Counted from the first letter of the stretch, positions 16,563-25,767 are shown. The stretch is 52,110 nt of DNA from RGIG5612 sp963589005 (GCA_963589005.1 CAVAJR010000016.1:1-52110), one strand, 5' to 3'. A program made the numbers and translations. Notes: generated by a model from the sequence alone, not told the origin.

Positions 16563-17552
16563 TTACAGTCCATTAACGATATTGATTGGCTTCTCGCCTT
16601 TCTCCATACGTTCCATATTGTCAATTGCTCCATTGAGCATTGTAATGAATGACTCGTCTGTCATGCCGCCTGTATGTGGTGTAAGTGTAAGTCTTGCTGC
16701 ACCAGCCGGGCTCATGTTAAGAAGAGGATGATCTGCAGGAACCGGTTCCGGTGACAGAACGTCAAGACCTGCATGTGCGATCTCGCCTGCCTCAAGAGCT
16801 GCTGCAAGAGCAACCTGATCAACAACCTCACCACGAGCTGTATTAACAAGCATAGCTGTCGGCTTCATAGCCTTGAACTGCTCAGCACCCATCATGTTGA
16901 TTGTTGTAGGAAGTACAGGGATGTGCATAGAGATAACATCGCACTGCTTAACGATCTCTTCAAATGGGAGATAAGAAATGCCCAGTTCTGCTTCCTGCTC
17001 CGGAGTAGGACGGTATACATCATAGTAGCTAATCTTAACCTTCCAGTTCTGAAGTCTCTTAGCTGCTTCCTTAGCGATAGCACCCATTCCTACGAAACCG
17101 ATGTGCTTGCCGCGAAGCTCATGAACGCCTGCTGCAAGTGCATCATTTTTAACATCTACGAATGGCTCTGACTTAAGTCTCTTGTCATAATATGCCATTG
17201 TTCTGTAGCACTCAAGCATAAGAGCGACTGTAGCTTCAGCAACAGCATCAGCATTTGCACCCTTATTATTAGAAACCATAACGCCCTTAGCCTTAGCAGC
17301 TTCTGTGTCGATCTTGTTGAATGCAACACCTTCTGACTGGATAAACTTAAGATTTGGGCAAGCGTCGATAACTGCCTTTGTTACAGGATGTGTAGCATTA
17401 ACAAGGATATATTCCTTATCACCTACAGCCTTGATCATATCTTCATCTGTATAAGGTGCTTCGAGATATGTGATCTCCCAATCTGATGGGAAGTGGATTC
17501 CATATTTGTCGAAACGACTTGCAAGTACTGTTGAAACTAATTTCTTTGCCAT
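16563..17552 (-). CDS. D-2-hydroxyacid dehydrogenase family oxidoreductase
   Basis: A 329-residue NAD-dependent dehydrogenase. The nucleotide-binding motif GFVGMGAIAKEAA (about 152-164) and catalytic R240 (NTARGEVVD), E269 (SPEPVP) and H293 (TPHTGG) are all present. It interconverts a 2-oxoacid and a D-2-hydroxyacid; the actual substrate is unknown. It lies upstream of ptb-buk on the same strand. Its reaction would feed, or drain, the 2-oxoacids used by the oxidoreductase at 9.5-12.2 kb. GGAGG supports the start. Confidence 0.92.
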   Translation of the reverse strand: MAKKLVSTVLASRFDKYGIHFPSDWEITYLEAPYTDEDMIKAVGDKEYILVNATHPVTKAVIDACPNLKFIQSEGVAFNKIDTEAAKAKGVMVSNNKGANADAVAEATVALMLECYRTMAYYDKRLKSEPFVDVKNDALAAGVHELRGKHIGFVGMGAIAKEAAKRLQNWKVKISYYDVYRPTPEQEAELGISYLPFEEIVKQCDVISMHIPVLPTTINMMGAEQFKAMKPTAMLVNTARGEVVDQVALAAALEAGEIAHAGLDVLSPEPVPADHPLLNMSPAGAARLTLTPHTGGMTDESFITMLNGAIDNMERMEKGEKPINIVNGL

Positions 17553-17771
17553 TGGTTTGTCCTCCTAAATAATATACTGCATATAATAATAGATACAAAT
17601 ATTTGCAGCTATCCAGAGTCCTGCAGATATGCAAATGGATTTGTCAATAGATCTCTGAATAGTGACAAGTTTTTTAAAAAAACACACCTTGTTAGTTTAC
17701 ATCACAATCCCAAACTCGTCAATTGATTATCCCTGTCAAAGCATCCCGCGTGATTGTTCTTTGTTCATACA

Positions 17772-18656
17772 TCAGGATTTTCTTGAGTTTACAGCCGCTG
17801 CAAGCTTTCTGATATGCTCAGGAGTCGTTCCGCAGCAGCCGCCTACGATCCTTGCACCGGCATCAATAAGCTCCATCATCTCGTCAGCAAATTCCTCCGG
17901 CTGCAGGTCATATGTTATCCTGCCCTGCTCATCCTGATGCGGAAGTCCTGCATTCGGCTTGGCAATGATCGGCAGGTCAGTTACCGCTGCCATTGCCTTA
18001 ATAATGTCCTTCATGTTCTTAGGACCTGTGGAGCAATTTGTTCCAAGTGCATCTGCGCCCTCTTCAGTAAGTACCCTGGCAACCTTTTCCGGAGTATCTC
18101 CATACAGTGTTCGTCCGTTACTTTCAAATGTCATGGTCACCATAATGGGAAGCTGTGATACCGCCTTGATTCCTCTTATTGCAGTCCTTGCATCCTCAAG
18201 ACTTATCATTGTCTCTATCGCAAACAGATCGCAGCCTGCAGCATCCAGGATTTTGGCTTGTTCCTTATAAACTTCAACTACTTCATCGAAGCTCTCATCA
18301 TCATCCGGATAAATAATAAGTCCGGTCATTGAGACATTGCCTGCTACGAGGCATTTGCCTTTAACAGCCTCCCGGCTTAATTTAACATTAGAGGTGTTTA
18401 TCTGTGCGATATCATTTTCCCGACCAGAGCCCTTAAGTCTTATTCTGTTAGCGCCAAATGTAGGAGCCATGACAATGTTGCTCCCTGCCTCCTGATATGC
18501 GCCCTGCAGCTGCAATATCGGCTCTGGATTATCCATAACCCAGACTTCCGGGCAGACGCCCTGGGGCATTCCCTTAGACAGTAGAAACGACCCTGTACCG
18601 CCATCTAAAATTACTATTTTTTCATCTGTTAATTTTTTAAATTCATCTCTGGTCAT
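17772..18656 (-). CDS. Homocysteine S-methyltransferase family protein
   Basis: A 294-residue single-domain enzyme of the Pfam S-methyl_trans type. The zinc-binding cysteines are in place: C208 in GTNCSTGP and C274-C275 in GGCCGT. The N-terminal ILDGGTGSFLL is also typical. It transfers a methyl group from a donor such as S-methylmethionine (MmuM-like) to homocysteine. It lacks the cobalamin and folate domains of MetH, though separate-subunit partners could exist. Flanked by a flavoprotein upstream and a hydroxyacid dehydrogenase downstream, which is an unusual setting. Confidence 0.9.
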   Translation of the reverse strand: MTRDEFKKLTDEKIVILDGGTGSFLLSKGMPQGVCPEVWVMDNPEPILQLQGAYQEAGSNIVMAPTFGANRIRLKGSGRENDIAQINTSNVKLSREAVKGKCLVAGNVSMTGLIIYPDDDESFDEVVEVYKEQAKILDAAGCDLFAIETMISLEDARTAIRGIKAVSQLPIMVTMTFESNGRTLYGDTPEKVARVLTEEGADALGTNCSTGPKNMKDIIKAMAAVTDLPIIAKPNAGLPHQDEQGRITYDLQPEEFADEMMELIDAGARIVGGCCGTTPEHIRKLAAAVNSRKS

Positions 18657-18697
18657 TGTATATACCTCTTATTCTTATCCTTTGATGTGGATTGAAG

Positions 18698-18728
18698 CGG
18701 GAGGCAAGCACTGAGTGTCTGCCTCCCG
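18698..18728 (-). terminator. Hairpin after the flavoprotein gene
   Basis: A perfect 9-bp GC-rich stem, CGGGAGGCA (18698-18706) with TGCCTCCCG (18720-18728), lies between the flavoprotein stop and the methyltransferase start. In the leftward direction it is followed by CTTCAATCC, which is not T-rich, so partial termination is more likely than complete. Confidence 0.55.
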
Positions 18729-18765
18729 TTCCTTGAAATGCCTATGTTATAACAGCATTTTTCGC

Positions 18766-19710
18766 TTATATAGCAGGGAATTTGATTTCCTTATACTTGT
18801 TAATCGTCTCCTTAACTGCCGGATCCTCTCCCATCTTCTTCATGAAGTCGATACGTGTTGCAACGATCTCATCAAGATGATATCCTCTGGCCTCATCAAC
18901 ATTTCTGTCTCTGCACAGACCATTTTCTGCAATAACAAATTTGCCGTCCACAAGATCAAGTCCTGCTCCGCATACTGCACATTCATAATTGAATTTGATT
19001 CCGTCCCAGTGCTCGTCGCCCTTGAATACCAGACCTCCATGGCAGTTCGGACACAGACCCAGATCCGGATCTCCCAGCCATTTTCTCTCTTCAACAGGGG
19101 TCTTAATAGCTTCAATAATATGCTCACCCATCTTATGGCATCTCTCGATGCACTCCGGACGTATTACAATGTTGCCCGGACGACCTACTCTTGTTACAAG
19201 ATACTGGTCTACAACCTGTACAGAATTAGTAAACATTGTTGCGCCGAGGGCTTCAAGACCAAATCCCTGCCAGTCATGGCATGAACCGCCTACTGAGATA
19301 AGGCCTGCTACCATGTTAGGATTTTCCTTAACTGCACCGATTTTAAGTCTGAATGATAATTCATATGCTAAAAATCTCTGTGCAAACTTTAAATAAAGTG
19401 ATGATGGCAGAAGATCGTATGTAGGACAGCCAACGATGAGACCGTTACAATTCTGGAATACATCCATGATCTTATCCATGTCATCCTTATCCTTAAGAAC
19501 GCAGCCCGGATAATCCTTTCTCCTGCCTAATGCTACGTCGCCCATCATCATTGTGCATGATTCACATCCTGTACATGGCAAGATGTTATAATCAAACAAG
19601 TTGATAAATACTACCTCTGCTCCTGCTTCCTGGCACGCGAGTAATGCTTCCTTAACTGCGATGTCACTGTTACCGTTATGTCTGCCGGCACTGATACCTA
19701 AAACTTTCAT
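18766..19710 (-). CDS. Flavodoxin-fold iron-sulfur-type flavoprotein with C-terminal zinc ribbon
   Basis: A 314-residue protein. The N-terminal 170 residues follow the NADPH-dependent FMN reductase/iron-sulfur flavoprotein pattern: ISAGRHNGNSD phosphate loop, then C46xxC49xxC52 and C70 (PCTGCESC ... YPGC), which could hold a [4Fe-4S] cluster. Residues 220-247 form a rubredoxin-like ribbon (CPNC ... CAVC). It probably shuttles electrons using FMN. A good promoter lies 100 bases upstream. Its partner reaction is unknown; linkage to the methyltransferase suggests methyl- or thio-compound metabolism, only as inference. Confidence 0.85.
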   Translation of the reverse strand: MKVLGISAGRHNGNSDIAVKEALLACQEAGAEVVFINLFDYNILPCTGCESCTMMMGDVALGRRKDYPGCVLKDKDDMDKIMDVFQNCNGLIVGCPTYDLLPSSLYLKFAQRFLAYELSFRLKIGAVKENPNMVAGLISVGGSCHDWQGFGLEALGATMFTNSVQVVDQYLVTRVGRPGNIVIRPECIERCHKMGEHIIEAIKTPVEERKWLGDPDLGLCPNCHGGLVFKGDEHWDGIKFNYECAVCGAGLDLVDGKFVIAENGLCRDRNVDEARGYHLDEIVATRIDFMKKMGEDPAVKETINKYKEIKFPAI

Positions 19711-19809
19711 GCATTTCCTCTTTTCTTTATTATGTTGTTATAAAATGGGAGTTTCTTTATCACGTTCCCATAACTGCACTGCTTTTTATACAATTAATTA
19801 ACCCGCGTG

Positions 19810-19838
19810 ATTATAACATTTTGTTAAATTTATAGCAA
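19810..19838 (-). promoter_or_regulatory. Sigma-70 type promoter for the flavoprotein gene
   Basis: Reading leftward, TTGCTA (19833-19838), a 17-base spacer and TATAAT (19810-19815). It lies 100 bases before the flavoprotein start and can drive the flavoprotein and possibly downstream genes. Confidence 0.65.
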
Positions 19839-19953
19839 GCCGACTGGCTGTCATTGACCATGTTTTGCGATCATATGATAAAGCATTAAACCTTGCCACT
19901 ATCCCGCCGCTATAAAGAAATCAAGGTACGTGCTATGGAGCATTTACACACAC

Positions 19954-21009
19954 TCAGCAATATTCCTTTATATAATCAGCAAAATACGGCAATGCCAGTG
20001 AGATATATCCCTTTCTTGCCTTTATGATGCCTCGTTTCATAAGCCTGTCTCTGTACATTGAATAGTTTTTAGATTTTTCTCCCATCAAGACAAGTATTTC
20101 TTCTCTCTTGTATTCTTCTTTTTCAGTCAATAATGTCGCCAGAAATCTGTCCATCTCACTCATCTCTTCCCATATTTTTTCGTAGGAATAGGAGAACAGA
20201 TCTGACTTTAACTGCTGAATTATATCCTCCAGTGCAGCACCCTTATTTTTAAAGCATAATACTCCCAGCTGTTGATATGCATACGCATATCCTTTCGTAA
20301 GTTTCGCCAGTTTCCTAGCCTCCTCTGAGGACACTTCCAGCTTGTTCTTATACATTTCAGCTACTCTTATAAAGTTCAGCGGTTCAGTCTGAATCGTCGT
20401 TGCTCTTCTGAAGAAGGTAAGATTCTTAACATTACTTAATTCCTGGATATTTTCATACAGGCCTGTACATACCAAATATACGGGATACCCGGCTCTCAGC
20501 CACTTGCCATATTCGGATGCAAATTTTATCATTTCGTCAGACCTGGACACTTCATCTATTCCGATAAATATTTTTTTCTTTTTATTCTGTGCATTTTTTA
20601 TCATTTTCTCAACTTCAATTCCAATGTCAAAAAAATCCTTTTTATCTGAATATTCCAGACCAGCCTCCAAGCCTAGCACGGAAGCAGACAATTTCACATT
20701 CACATCTCTCTTTTTCTTATTAGACAAGCCCTGTGCATCAAGGGATGCCGCAATTTGCTGCAGCATATTTCTGGTCGGATTAATATCAAGAACGATCCAT
20801 CCCGACTTCTCATTCTGACTAGCTCTTAATGTTTCCTCAACCTTGGTTAATATAACCGTCTTTCCAGAACCCCTGACGCCCGTTATTTTATACGCCGACT
20901 CCGAAGGGTATTCATAACTGTAATTATTCAATATTTCTTCCGTCTTATCAGTTGCAATATATGTATATTCCGGCATTTTACTGAATGTTGTTGTAAATGG
21001 ATTTTGCAT
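19954..21009 (-). CDS. AAA ATPase with C-terminal winged-helix
   Basis: A 351-residue ATP-binding protein. Walker A GVRGSGKT is at about 44-51 and a Walker B-like FIGIDEVS at about 147-154. The rest resembles the ATPase-plus-winged-helix layout of the STAND/Orc1-like group. A later KEEYKREEILVLMG...RDRLMKRGIIKAR segment is helix-turn-helix-like, so DNA binding is possible. It is not linked to an obvious partner. Directly upstream lies an array of 10-bp phased TTATAC/G repeats. Function unknown. Confidence 0.8.
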   Translation of the reverse strand: MQNPFTTTFSKMPEYTYIATDKTEEILNNYSYEYPSESAYKITGVRGSGKTVILTKVEETLRASQNEKSGWIVLDINPTRNMLQQIAASLDAQGLSNKKKRDVNVKLSASVLGLEAGLEYSDKKDFFDIGIEVEKMIKNAQNKKKKIFIGIDEVSRSDEMIKFASEYGKWLRAGYPVYLVCTGLYENIQELSNVKNLTFFRRATTIQTEPLNFIRVAEMYKNKLEVSSEEARKLAKLTKGYAYAYQQLGVLCFKNKGAALEDIIQQLKSDLFSYSYEKIWEEMSEMDRFLATLLTEKEEYKREEILVLMGEKSKNYSMYRDRLMKRGIIKARKGYISLALPYFADYIKEYC

Positions 21010-21049
21010 GATTCTCCTTTTCTGGTTAACACTTTCCAGCTATTATCGT

Positions 21050-21124
21050 TTATACAATTTTATACTTTTTTATAGTTTTTTATAGTTTTGAAATTTCTTT
21101 ATACATTTTTATAATTCTTTATAC
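21050..21124. repeat. Helically phased TTATAC/G repeat array upstream of the ATPase gene
   Basis: TTATAC or TTATAG/A begins at 21050, 21060, 21070, 21080, then 21099, 21109 and 21119. The spacing is 10 bases, with one position skipped and one base lost. Reading towards the ATPase each unit is GTATAA or CTATAA plus A-run. The last unit lies about 40 bases from the ATPase start, so it is in promoter/leader position. It looks like an iteron or multi-site operator. Confidence 0.8.
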
Positions 21125-21268
21125 TTCTTGAGTCTATTTTATTATTTATCTGCAAATTATTCAATATTCCACAAATCAGTCATTCAATAAAAGCTTACCT
21201 AAAAAAGGCTGCGCACCATTCATTTATAATCAATAGCGCTGCAGCCCTTTAGAAAATTATAACTTTAA

Positions 21269-21766
21269 TTAATCCGGCAATCCAAACATAGTATCTAGCA
21301 GATGCTTGCCTGTCCCGGTTTCGAAGACCTTGTTTCTGAAATTAACAATTGATTCCTTCTTCAGATTGTCTTCCATGGCATTAACAAGGAAGTCTGCCTC
21401 CAGAAGTATCCTGTAATCCATTCCGTCCACATTCTCATATGTGTGGTGGTGCGCTATCAGATAGCATACTCGCTCGGTTTCATTTGCCGTAACCTCTGGA
21501 AAATCTGTCAGCATTTCTCTGGCATATGCCGGGCCTTCCTGCTCCTGAAGTTTGCCATCACAGCGGCCATATTTTTCTTCCGAGGGTCTGATCCCAATAT
21601 CATGCATTATGGACGCGATATCCAGAATTCTGCGTGTCTGCTCGTCCAGTCCCTCCTGCACTGCGATTACATGTGCAAATTCATATACCTTTATAAAATG
21701 CTGAATCCGTTTAGGATCTCCGGCATTAAATTCAGTCATCTTTATAATCAGCTCGTCTGTGATCAT
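21269..21766 (-). CDS. HD-domain phosphohydrolase-like protein
   Basis: About 165 residues. HD-superfamily residues are present in order: H (YEFAH), HD (SIMHDIG), H (AHHH) and D (LLEADFL), consistent with a metal-dependent phosphohydrolase. The substrate is unknown. ATG at 21766 follows GGGAG by about 10 bases; TTG at 21796 is a less likely alternative. Single gene with no obvious partner. Confidence 0.85.
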   Translation of the reverse strand: MITDELIIKMTEFNAGDPKRIQHFIKVYEFAHVIAVQEGLDEQTRRILDIASIMHDIGIRPSEEKYGRCDGKLQEQEGPAYAREMLTDFPEVTANETERVCYLIAHHHTYENVDGMDYRILLEADFLVNAMEDNLKKESIVNFRNKVFETGTGKHLLDTMFGLPD

Positions 21767-21865
21767 ATGAAAATATCTCCCTTGTATATTTGTCAAATAC
21801 TTGCCTCACTGCATCTCATACCAGGCAGTTTCAGCAGCACTTCTGTTTGTACCCAATCCGTTCCA

Positions 21866-22046
21866 GGCAACGCTCCGACCGCTCTAAGCATGTCCGTCAT
21901 CACCTAGACTTGCACTAAGCAGCTTCGACATGCTCTGAGTATGTCTGGTAACACTTGGACTTGCACTAAGCGGCTCCGGCAACGCTCCGATCGCTCTGAG
22001 CATATTCGCTATCACTTAGGCTTGCACTAAAGCTCTGGCAACGCCA
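21866..22046 (+). repeat. Degenerate ~55-bp direct repeats
   Basis: GGCAACGCTCCGAYCGCTCT...CTTGCACTAA occurs at 21866-21919 and 21978-22030. A shorter related copy lies at 21926-21970 and the start of a fourth (GGCAACGC) at 22037. The gap 21767-22076 holds no gene; this repeat fills most of it. The repeats sit just past the end of the tannase-like gene. Confidence 0.75.
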
Positions 22047-22076
22047 CAACCTGCGCCAGACAGTTCTGTCCATGTA

Positions 22077-24431
22077 TCAGCCCGCATTAAAGAGTTCTGC
22101 CAGCGTATCTGCATGCTCTTCAAATACCGTCAGCACTGCCCTGTTCCAATGCCTTGCATCCCTGGTGCTGCTGCCAAATACATAATCTTCCTGTCCATAG
22201 TCGATAACGTCAAATCCCGGCACTGCCTTGCTGGCATTATCTGTTCTGTACTTAACGGCATCCGCAAGACTGAAGGATACGTTATTAATATCCTCGTAAT
22301 TAACCCAGCCGGTAAGGTCATCGCCTGTCGGTTCCTCGGCATCACCATTGGCTGTAAGCGGCGCTGCTTCTTCCTTAATTGCCTCAACTCCGGATACATA
22401 TTCACCGTACATCTTGTCTACGTAGTATGCAAATGAATTGCCCAATATCTCTGACGGCACATGTCCGCCGTTCCACTGCCACTCAATGTCAGCATCCGTA
22501 CCGGCGTTTAAGAATGCAATCTGCAGATTAAGTGATGCAAACATCGACATGTCGCCTTCGGCTGCGCCCATCATAATGCGTATCCACTGTGCTTCATTCG
22601 TACCATCTGCGCCGATGTAATTAAGAGGATTATACAGTTCCACCTGGTTGTTGCCATATCTGTCTCCGGCCTCAACCTCTTCTATATCTTCCTTATAAGA
22701 TGCCACCATGTCATCAAAGGATGCATAATTAGCAGAATCCACTGTACTTCCTGTTCCCTGGGTTGTGCCAGCATCCGGTGTTCCTACAAGCATAGTATCT
22801 CCGGTGCTGTTCGCTGCAACATCAGCATTTGCTATGGCTGCATTGCCATCTGGCCCACTCTCGGCGCCTGCTCCGTCAGGCACTGCCTCCTGTGCCTCAC
22901 CTGCCGACTCTGCACCAGCCGATTCACCGCCCTCAGATGCACCCGGGGCGCCGCCTTGAGGAGGTGTTCCTCCAGGACCGCCGCCTGAGCCGCCCTGCGA
23001 CTTGGCAGCATATCTTCCCTCGATAAATGCAGCTGCTTTATCCTCAGATGTCATCTGAGCTACAGCTTCATCACTCAATGCCCTTCCGTTTTCATCAAAC
23101 CATGTCCAGCCCTCGGCATAATCCAGATTATCCAGATACCATTGCAGATTCTGTGTGAACTCTGCCAGATACAAGTCCAGATATGTGCCGCCGTAGCCAT
23201 TTGTATCCCCATACTTTTCTGCATCATATTCAATCGTAAGCGCAATCGTATCGTCCATGTCTCCGTCAGCATTAAGATCAAATCCCACCTGTGACTCCTC
23301 AACTGACAACTCCTGCTCATTAATGTATGTCATATACTCTTCTGAAAGATATGAAGCCACCTGCTTCTGGAAAGGCGAATTAAAATCGTACGTCGTATCC
23401 ATGTAATATTCGAAGGCCATACTTATATCGCCCTCAGCCAGCGATGTGATTGCCGAATATGCCACGCAGCCCCATGCGCCATCCGAGATCTCATATTCCT
23501 CGCCGTCTATAGTCACGACATTTGCATATGATCCATCCTCATTATGATAGATTCCCACTGCGCCGGACTCGATCTCATAATCATAGAAATCCTGCACATC
23601 ACCTGTTGCCGCAAACATCGTTGCATGCGCACCGCCGCCTGAGCCGCCGGTGGTTACCAGATGGTCAATGCTACCCGGCAAATTCCCCAGCAATACATTA
23701 TATCTGATAAATCTTGCTGCATTCTTCTGATCCACAAGGCACAAAGGTGCATCACCTGTATAGTATGTATTTCCGTCAGCATCCACTGCGGTATCCTGCT
23801 TGCCTCTGTTGCCGCAGGATACATTAATATAACCATTTGCTGCATAGGTCGTTGCCGCCTTGCTATTATTGGAGGAACCATATCCTGCCGCACCTGTATT
23901 TAAAATAATCGGTGCTGTTGCTGCTGTATATGTCTGTCCGTTTGGGCTTACAATCTGTGCATCATAATCAATTACAAGTCTTCCCTTTACTGCTTCCGTG
24001 TATGCCTGCACACCGGCGGCTGCAGCATTCTCACCTGCCGCAATATCGGCAATGCCATCCCCGTCAGTATCGATACCCTTCACATATGCTCCCGGCACAC
24101 ATACCGACACGCCTTGCTGACCTTCCAGCTCCGGATATGCCACAACTGTCACAACTGACATAACCCATGCGTCAGATGACTCGTTGTAGCTCCACTCCTG
24201 GTTTTTATTATTAGCCAGATTCAGTGTTTTCTCAATGTACTCCTTGTCAGAGGCTGCTGCCATTTGCTCATTTTCTGAGCCTGCCGGCTGCTTACCTTCG
24301 GCAGCATCAGTCTCTGCCTCACCACTTACAGCATTCGGTGCTGCTTCCATACTGCCCTCAGCAGCATATGTGCACATTCCTAGTGCCATCGTTGCAACAA
24401 GTACCGCTGCCATGATCCTTCTCCTTACCAT
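22077..24431 (-). CDS. Secreted tannase-like esterase
   Basis: A 784-residue secreted protein: a signal peptide (about 1-23) then an acidic Ala/Glu-rich stretch. The catalytic part resembles bacterial tannase (TanA of lactobacilli, from memory): VSVCVPGAYVKG, TAPIILNTG, GYINVSCGNRG, LGNLPGSIDHLVTTGGSGGGAHA. Probable triad: S264 in GGSGGG, D627 in GAAEGDMS, H657 in GGHVPSEI. A Gly/Pro/Ala/Glu low-complexity stretch (about 478-560) separates the Ser part from the Asp/His part. The VPGFDVIDYG...FGSSTRDARHW segment is C-terminal here. It likely cleaves galloyl or other phenolic esters outside the cell. The substrate is not proven by sequence. Confidence 0.78.
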   Translation of the reverse strand: MVRRRIMAAVLVATMALGMCTYAAEGSMEAAPNAVSGEAETDAAEGKQPAGSENEQMAAASDKEYIEKTLNLANNKNQEWSYNESSDAWVMSVVTVVAYPELEGQQGVSVCVPGAYVKGIDTDGDGIADIAAGENAAAAGVQAYTEAVKGRLVIDYDAQIVSPNGQTYTAATAPIILNTGAAGYGSSNNSKAATTYAANGYINVSCGNRGKQDTAVDADGNTYYTGDAPLCLVDQKNAARFIRYNVLLGNLPGSIDHLVTTGGSGGGAHATMFAATGDVQDFYDYEIESGAVGIYHNEDGSYANVVTIDGEEYEISDGAWGCVAYSAITSLAEGDISMAFEYYMDTTYDFNSPFQKQVASYLSEEYMTYINEQELSVEESQVGFDLNADGDMDDTIALTIEYDAEKYGDTNGYGGTYLDLYLAEFTQNLQWYLDNLDYAEGWTWFDENGRALSDEAVAQMTSEDKAAAFIEGRYAAKSQGGSGGGPGGTPPQGGAPGASEGGESAGAESAGEAQEAVPDGAGAESGPDGNAAIANADVAANSTGDTMLVGTPDAGTTQGTGSTVDSANYASFDDMVASYKEDIEEVEAGDRYGNNQVELYNPLNYIGADGTNEAQWIRIMMGAAEGDMSMFASLNLQIAFLNAGTDADIEWQWNGGHVPSEILGNSFAYYVDKMYGEYVSGVEAIKEEAAPLTANGDAEEPTGDDLTGWVNYEDINNVSFSLADAVKYRTDNASKAVPGFDVIDYGQEDYVFGSSTRDARHWNRAVLTVFEEHADTLAELFNAG

Positions 24432-24600
24432 AGTAAAACCGTCCTTTCCTTTCTTTACCTTACCTTTCCCATAAATGTATATATTTTAACCCCAGCTCTG
24501 CCTGTCCAGGTTTTCATATATCAATTGACACTATCACTTACTAGTTTCTAATTTGCTGCAGCTATTACCTGTTACTATTTTCTGGCTTTCAATCAGGCTG

Positions 24601-25767
24601 TTATCTTTCAGACATAAGTTCTTCTGCCAATTCTTCCAACTGCTTAACATTATCCTCGCTCACGGCCGACATAATTGATACATTTGTCTGCGTATATGTT
24701 ATATTCTTGCAGCCCTCAAACATCTTCGTCATTATCTTAACTGCCTGCGGAGCCCAGCTTCCGTTCTCGATCATGGCAATGGTGCGGTTCTTATATCCGC
24801 GTTCTGTAAGATGTTCAATAAACTCTCTCATAAATGGGAAAATATCCCCATTATATGTGGTTGTTGCCAGCACCAGCTTACCATATTGGAATGCTGCCTC
24901 CACATCCTCTGCCATATCAGTGCGGGCCAGATCAAGGAGCTCTACCTCCGGACAGCCCTTAGCTTCAAGCTGCTGTGCCAAAATATTTGCCGCCTTGGCT
25001 GTATTTCCATATACAGAGGTATATGCGATCACAACACCCTCCGACTCTACGCGATAGCTGGACCAGATATCATACAGGTTGATATAATAACCTAGGTTTT
25101 CCGTAAGTACCGGGCCGTGCAGCGGGCAAATGATCTGGATATCAAGTCCTGCTGCCTTCTTCAGCAGGTTTTGTACCTGCACACCATATTTGCCGACGAT
25201 ACCGATATAATATCTTCTGGCCTCACATGCCCAGCCTTCAGGATCTTCTATATCATTTGCACCGAACTTACCGAATCCGTCTGCCGAAAACAGCACCTTA
25301 TCGTATGCATCATATGTCACCATAACCTCCGGCCAATGTACCATCGGCGCAGCTACGAAGGTCAGCTCGTGCCTGCCCAGATTTAATGTGCTGCCTTCCT
25401 TTATAGAAATCCTTCTGTCCGGATAATCATTACCGAAGAAGTTCTTCATCATGACAAATGCCTTGTCTGAGGCTGCCACCTGTGCATCAGGATACTTCTC
25501 CATAAATACTGTAATATTGGCTGAATGATCCGGTTCCATATGCTGCACGATCAGATAATCCGGCTTCCTGCCGCCTAAAGCTTTCTCAAGATTAGTCAGC
25601 CATTCATTGCCAAAATGCGCATCTACCGTATCCATGACTGCAATCTTCTCATCCAGAATCACATATGAATTGTAGGCCATACCGCGGGGTACAATGTACT
25701 GTCCCTCGAACAGGTCCACATCATGGTCATTTACTCCAATATATTTAATATCATTCGTTACTTTCAT
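24601..25767 (-). CDS. fprA: A-type flavoprotein (flavodiiron protein)
   Basis: A 388-residue two-domain enzyme. The metallo-beta-lactamase-like part has diiron ligands HxExDH (H76, E78, D80, H81), H in MVHWPE, D in FSADGFG and H in PLHGPV. The C-terminal flavodoxin domain begins AYTSVYGNTAKAA. It reduces oxygen (or NO) to water (or N2O) using rubredoxin or another donor, protecting anaerobes. Start 25767 has GGAG 6 bases upstream; 25773 would leave no spacing. Not in an operon. Confidence 0.95.
   Translation of the reverse strand: MKVTNDIKYIGVNDHDVDLFEGQYIVPRGMAYNSYVILDEKIAVMDTVDAHFGNEWLTNLEKALGGRKPDYLIVQHMEPDHSANITVFMEKYPDAQVAASDKAFVMMKNFFGNDYPDRRISIKEGSTLNLGRHELTFVAAPMVHWPEVMVTYDAYDKVLFSADGFGKFGANDIEDPEGWACEARRYYIGIVGKYGVQVQNLLKKAAGLDIQIICPLHGPVLTENLGYYINLYDIWSSYRVESEGVVIAYTSVYGNTAKAANILAQQLEAKGCPEVELLDLARTDMAEDVEAAFQYGKLVLATTTYNGDIFPFMREFIEHLTERGYKNRTIAMIENGSWAPQAVKIMTKMFEGCKNITYTQTNVSIMSAVSEDNVKQLEELAEELMSER

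Noticed and set aside
17553..17771. Riboswitch upstream of the dehydrogenase
   Set aside because: No recognisable aptamer core; only scattered short inverted repeats.
19954..21009. Replication initiator with iterons (plasmid origin)
   Set aside because: The phased repeats are suggestive, but no other plasmid genes are present and thrS, prfC and SRP RNA nearby point to the chromosome.
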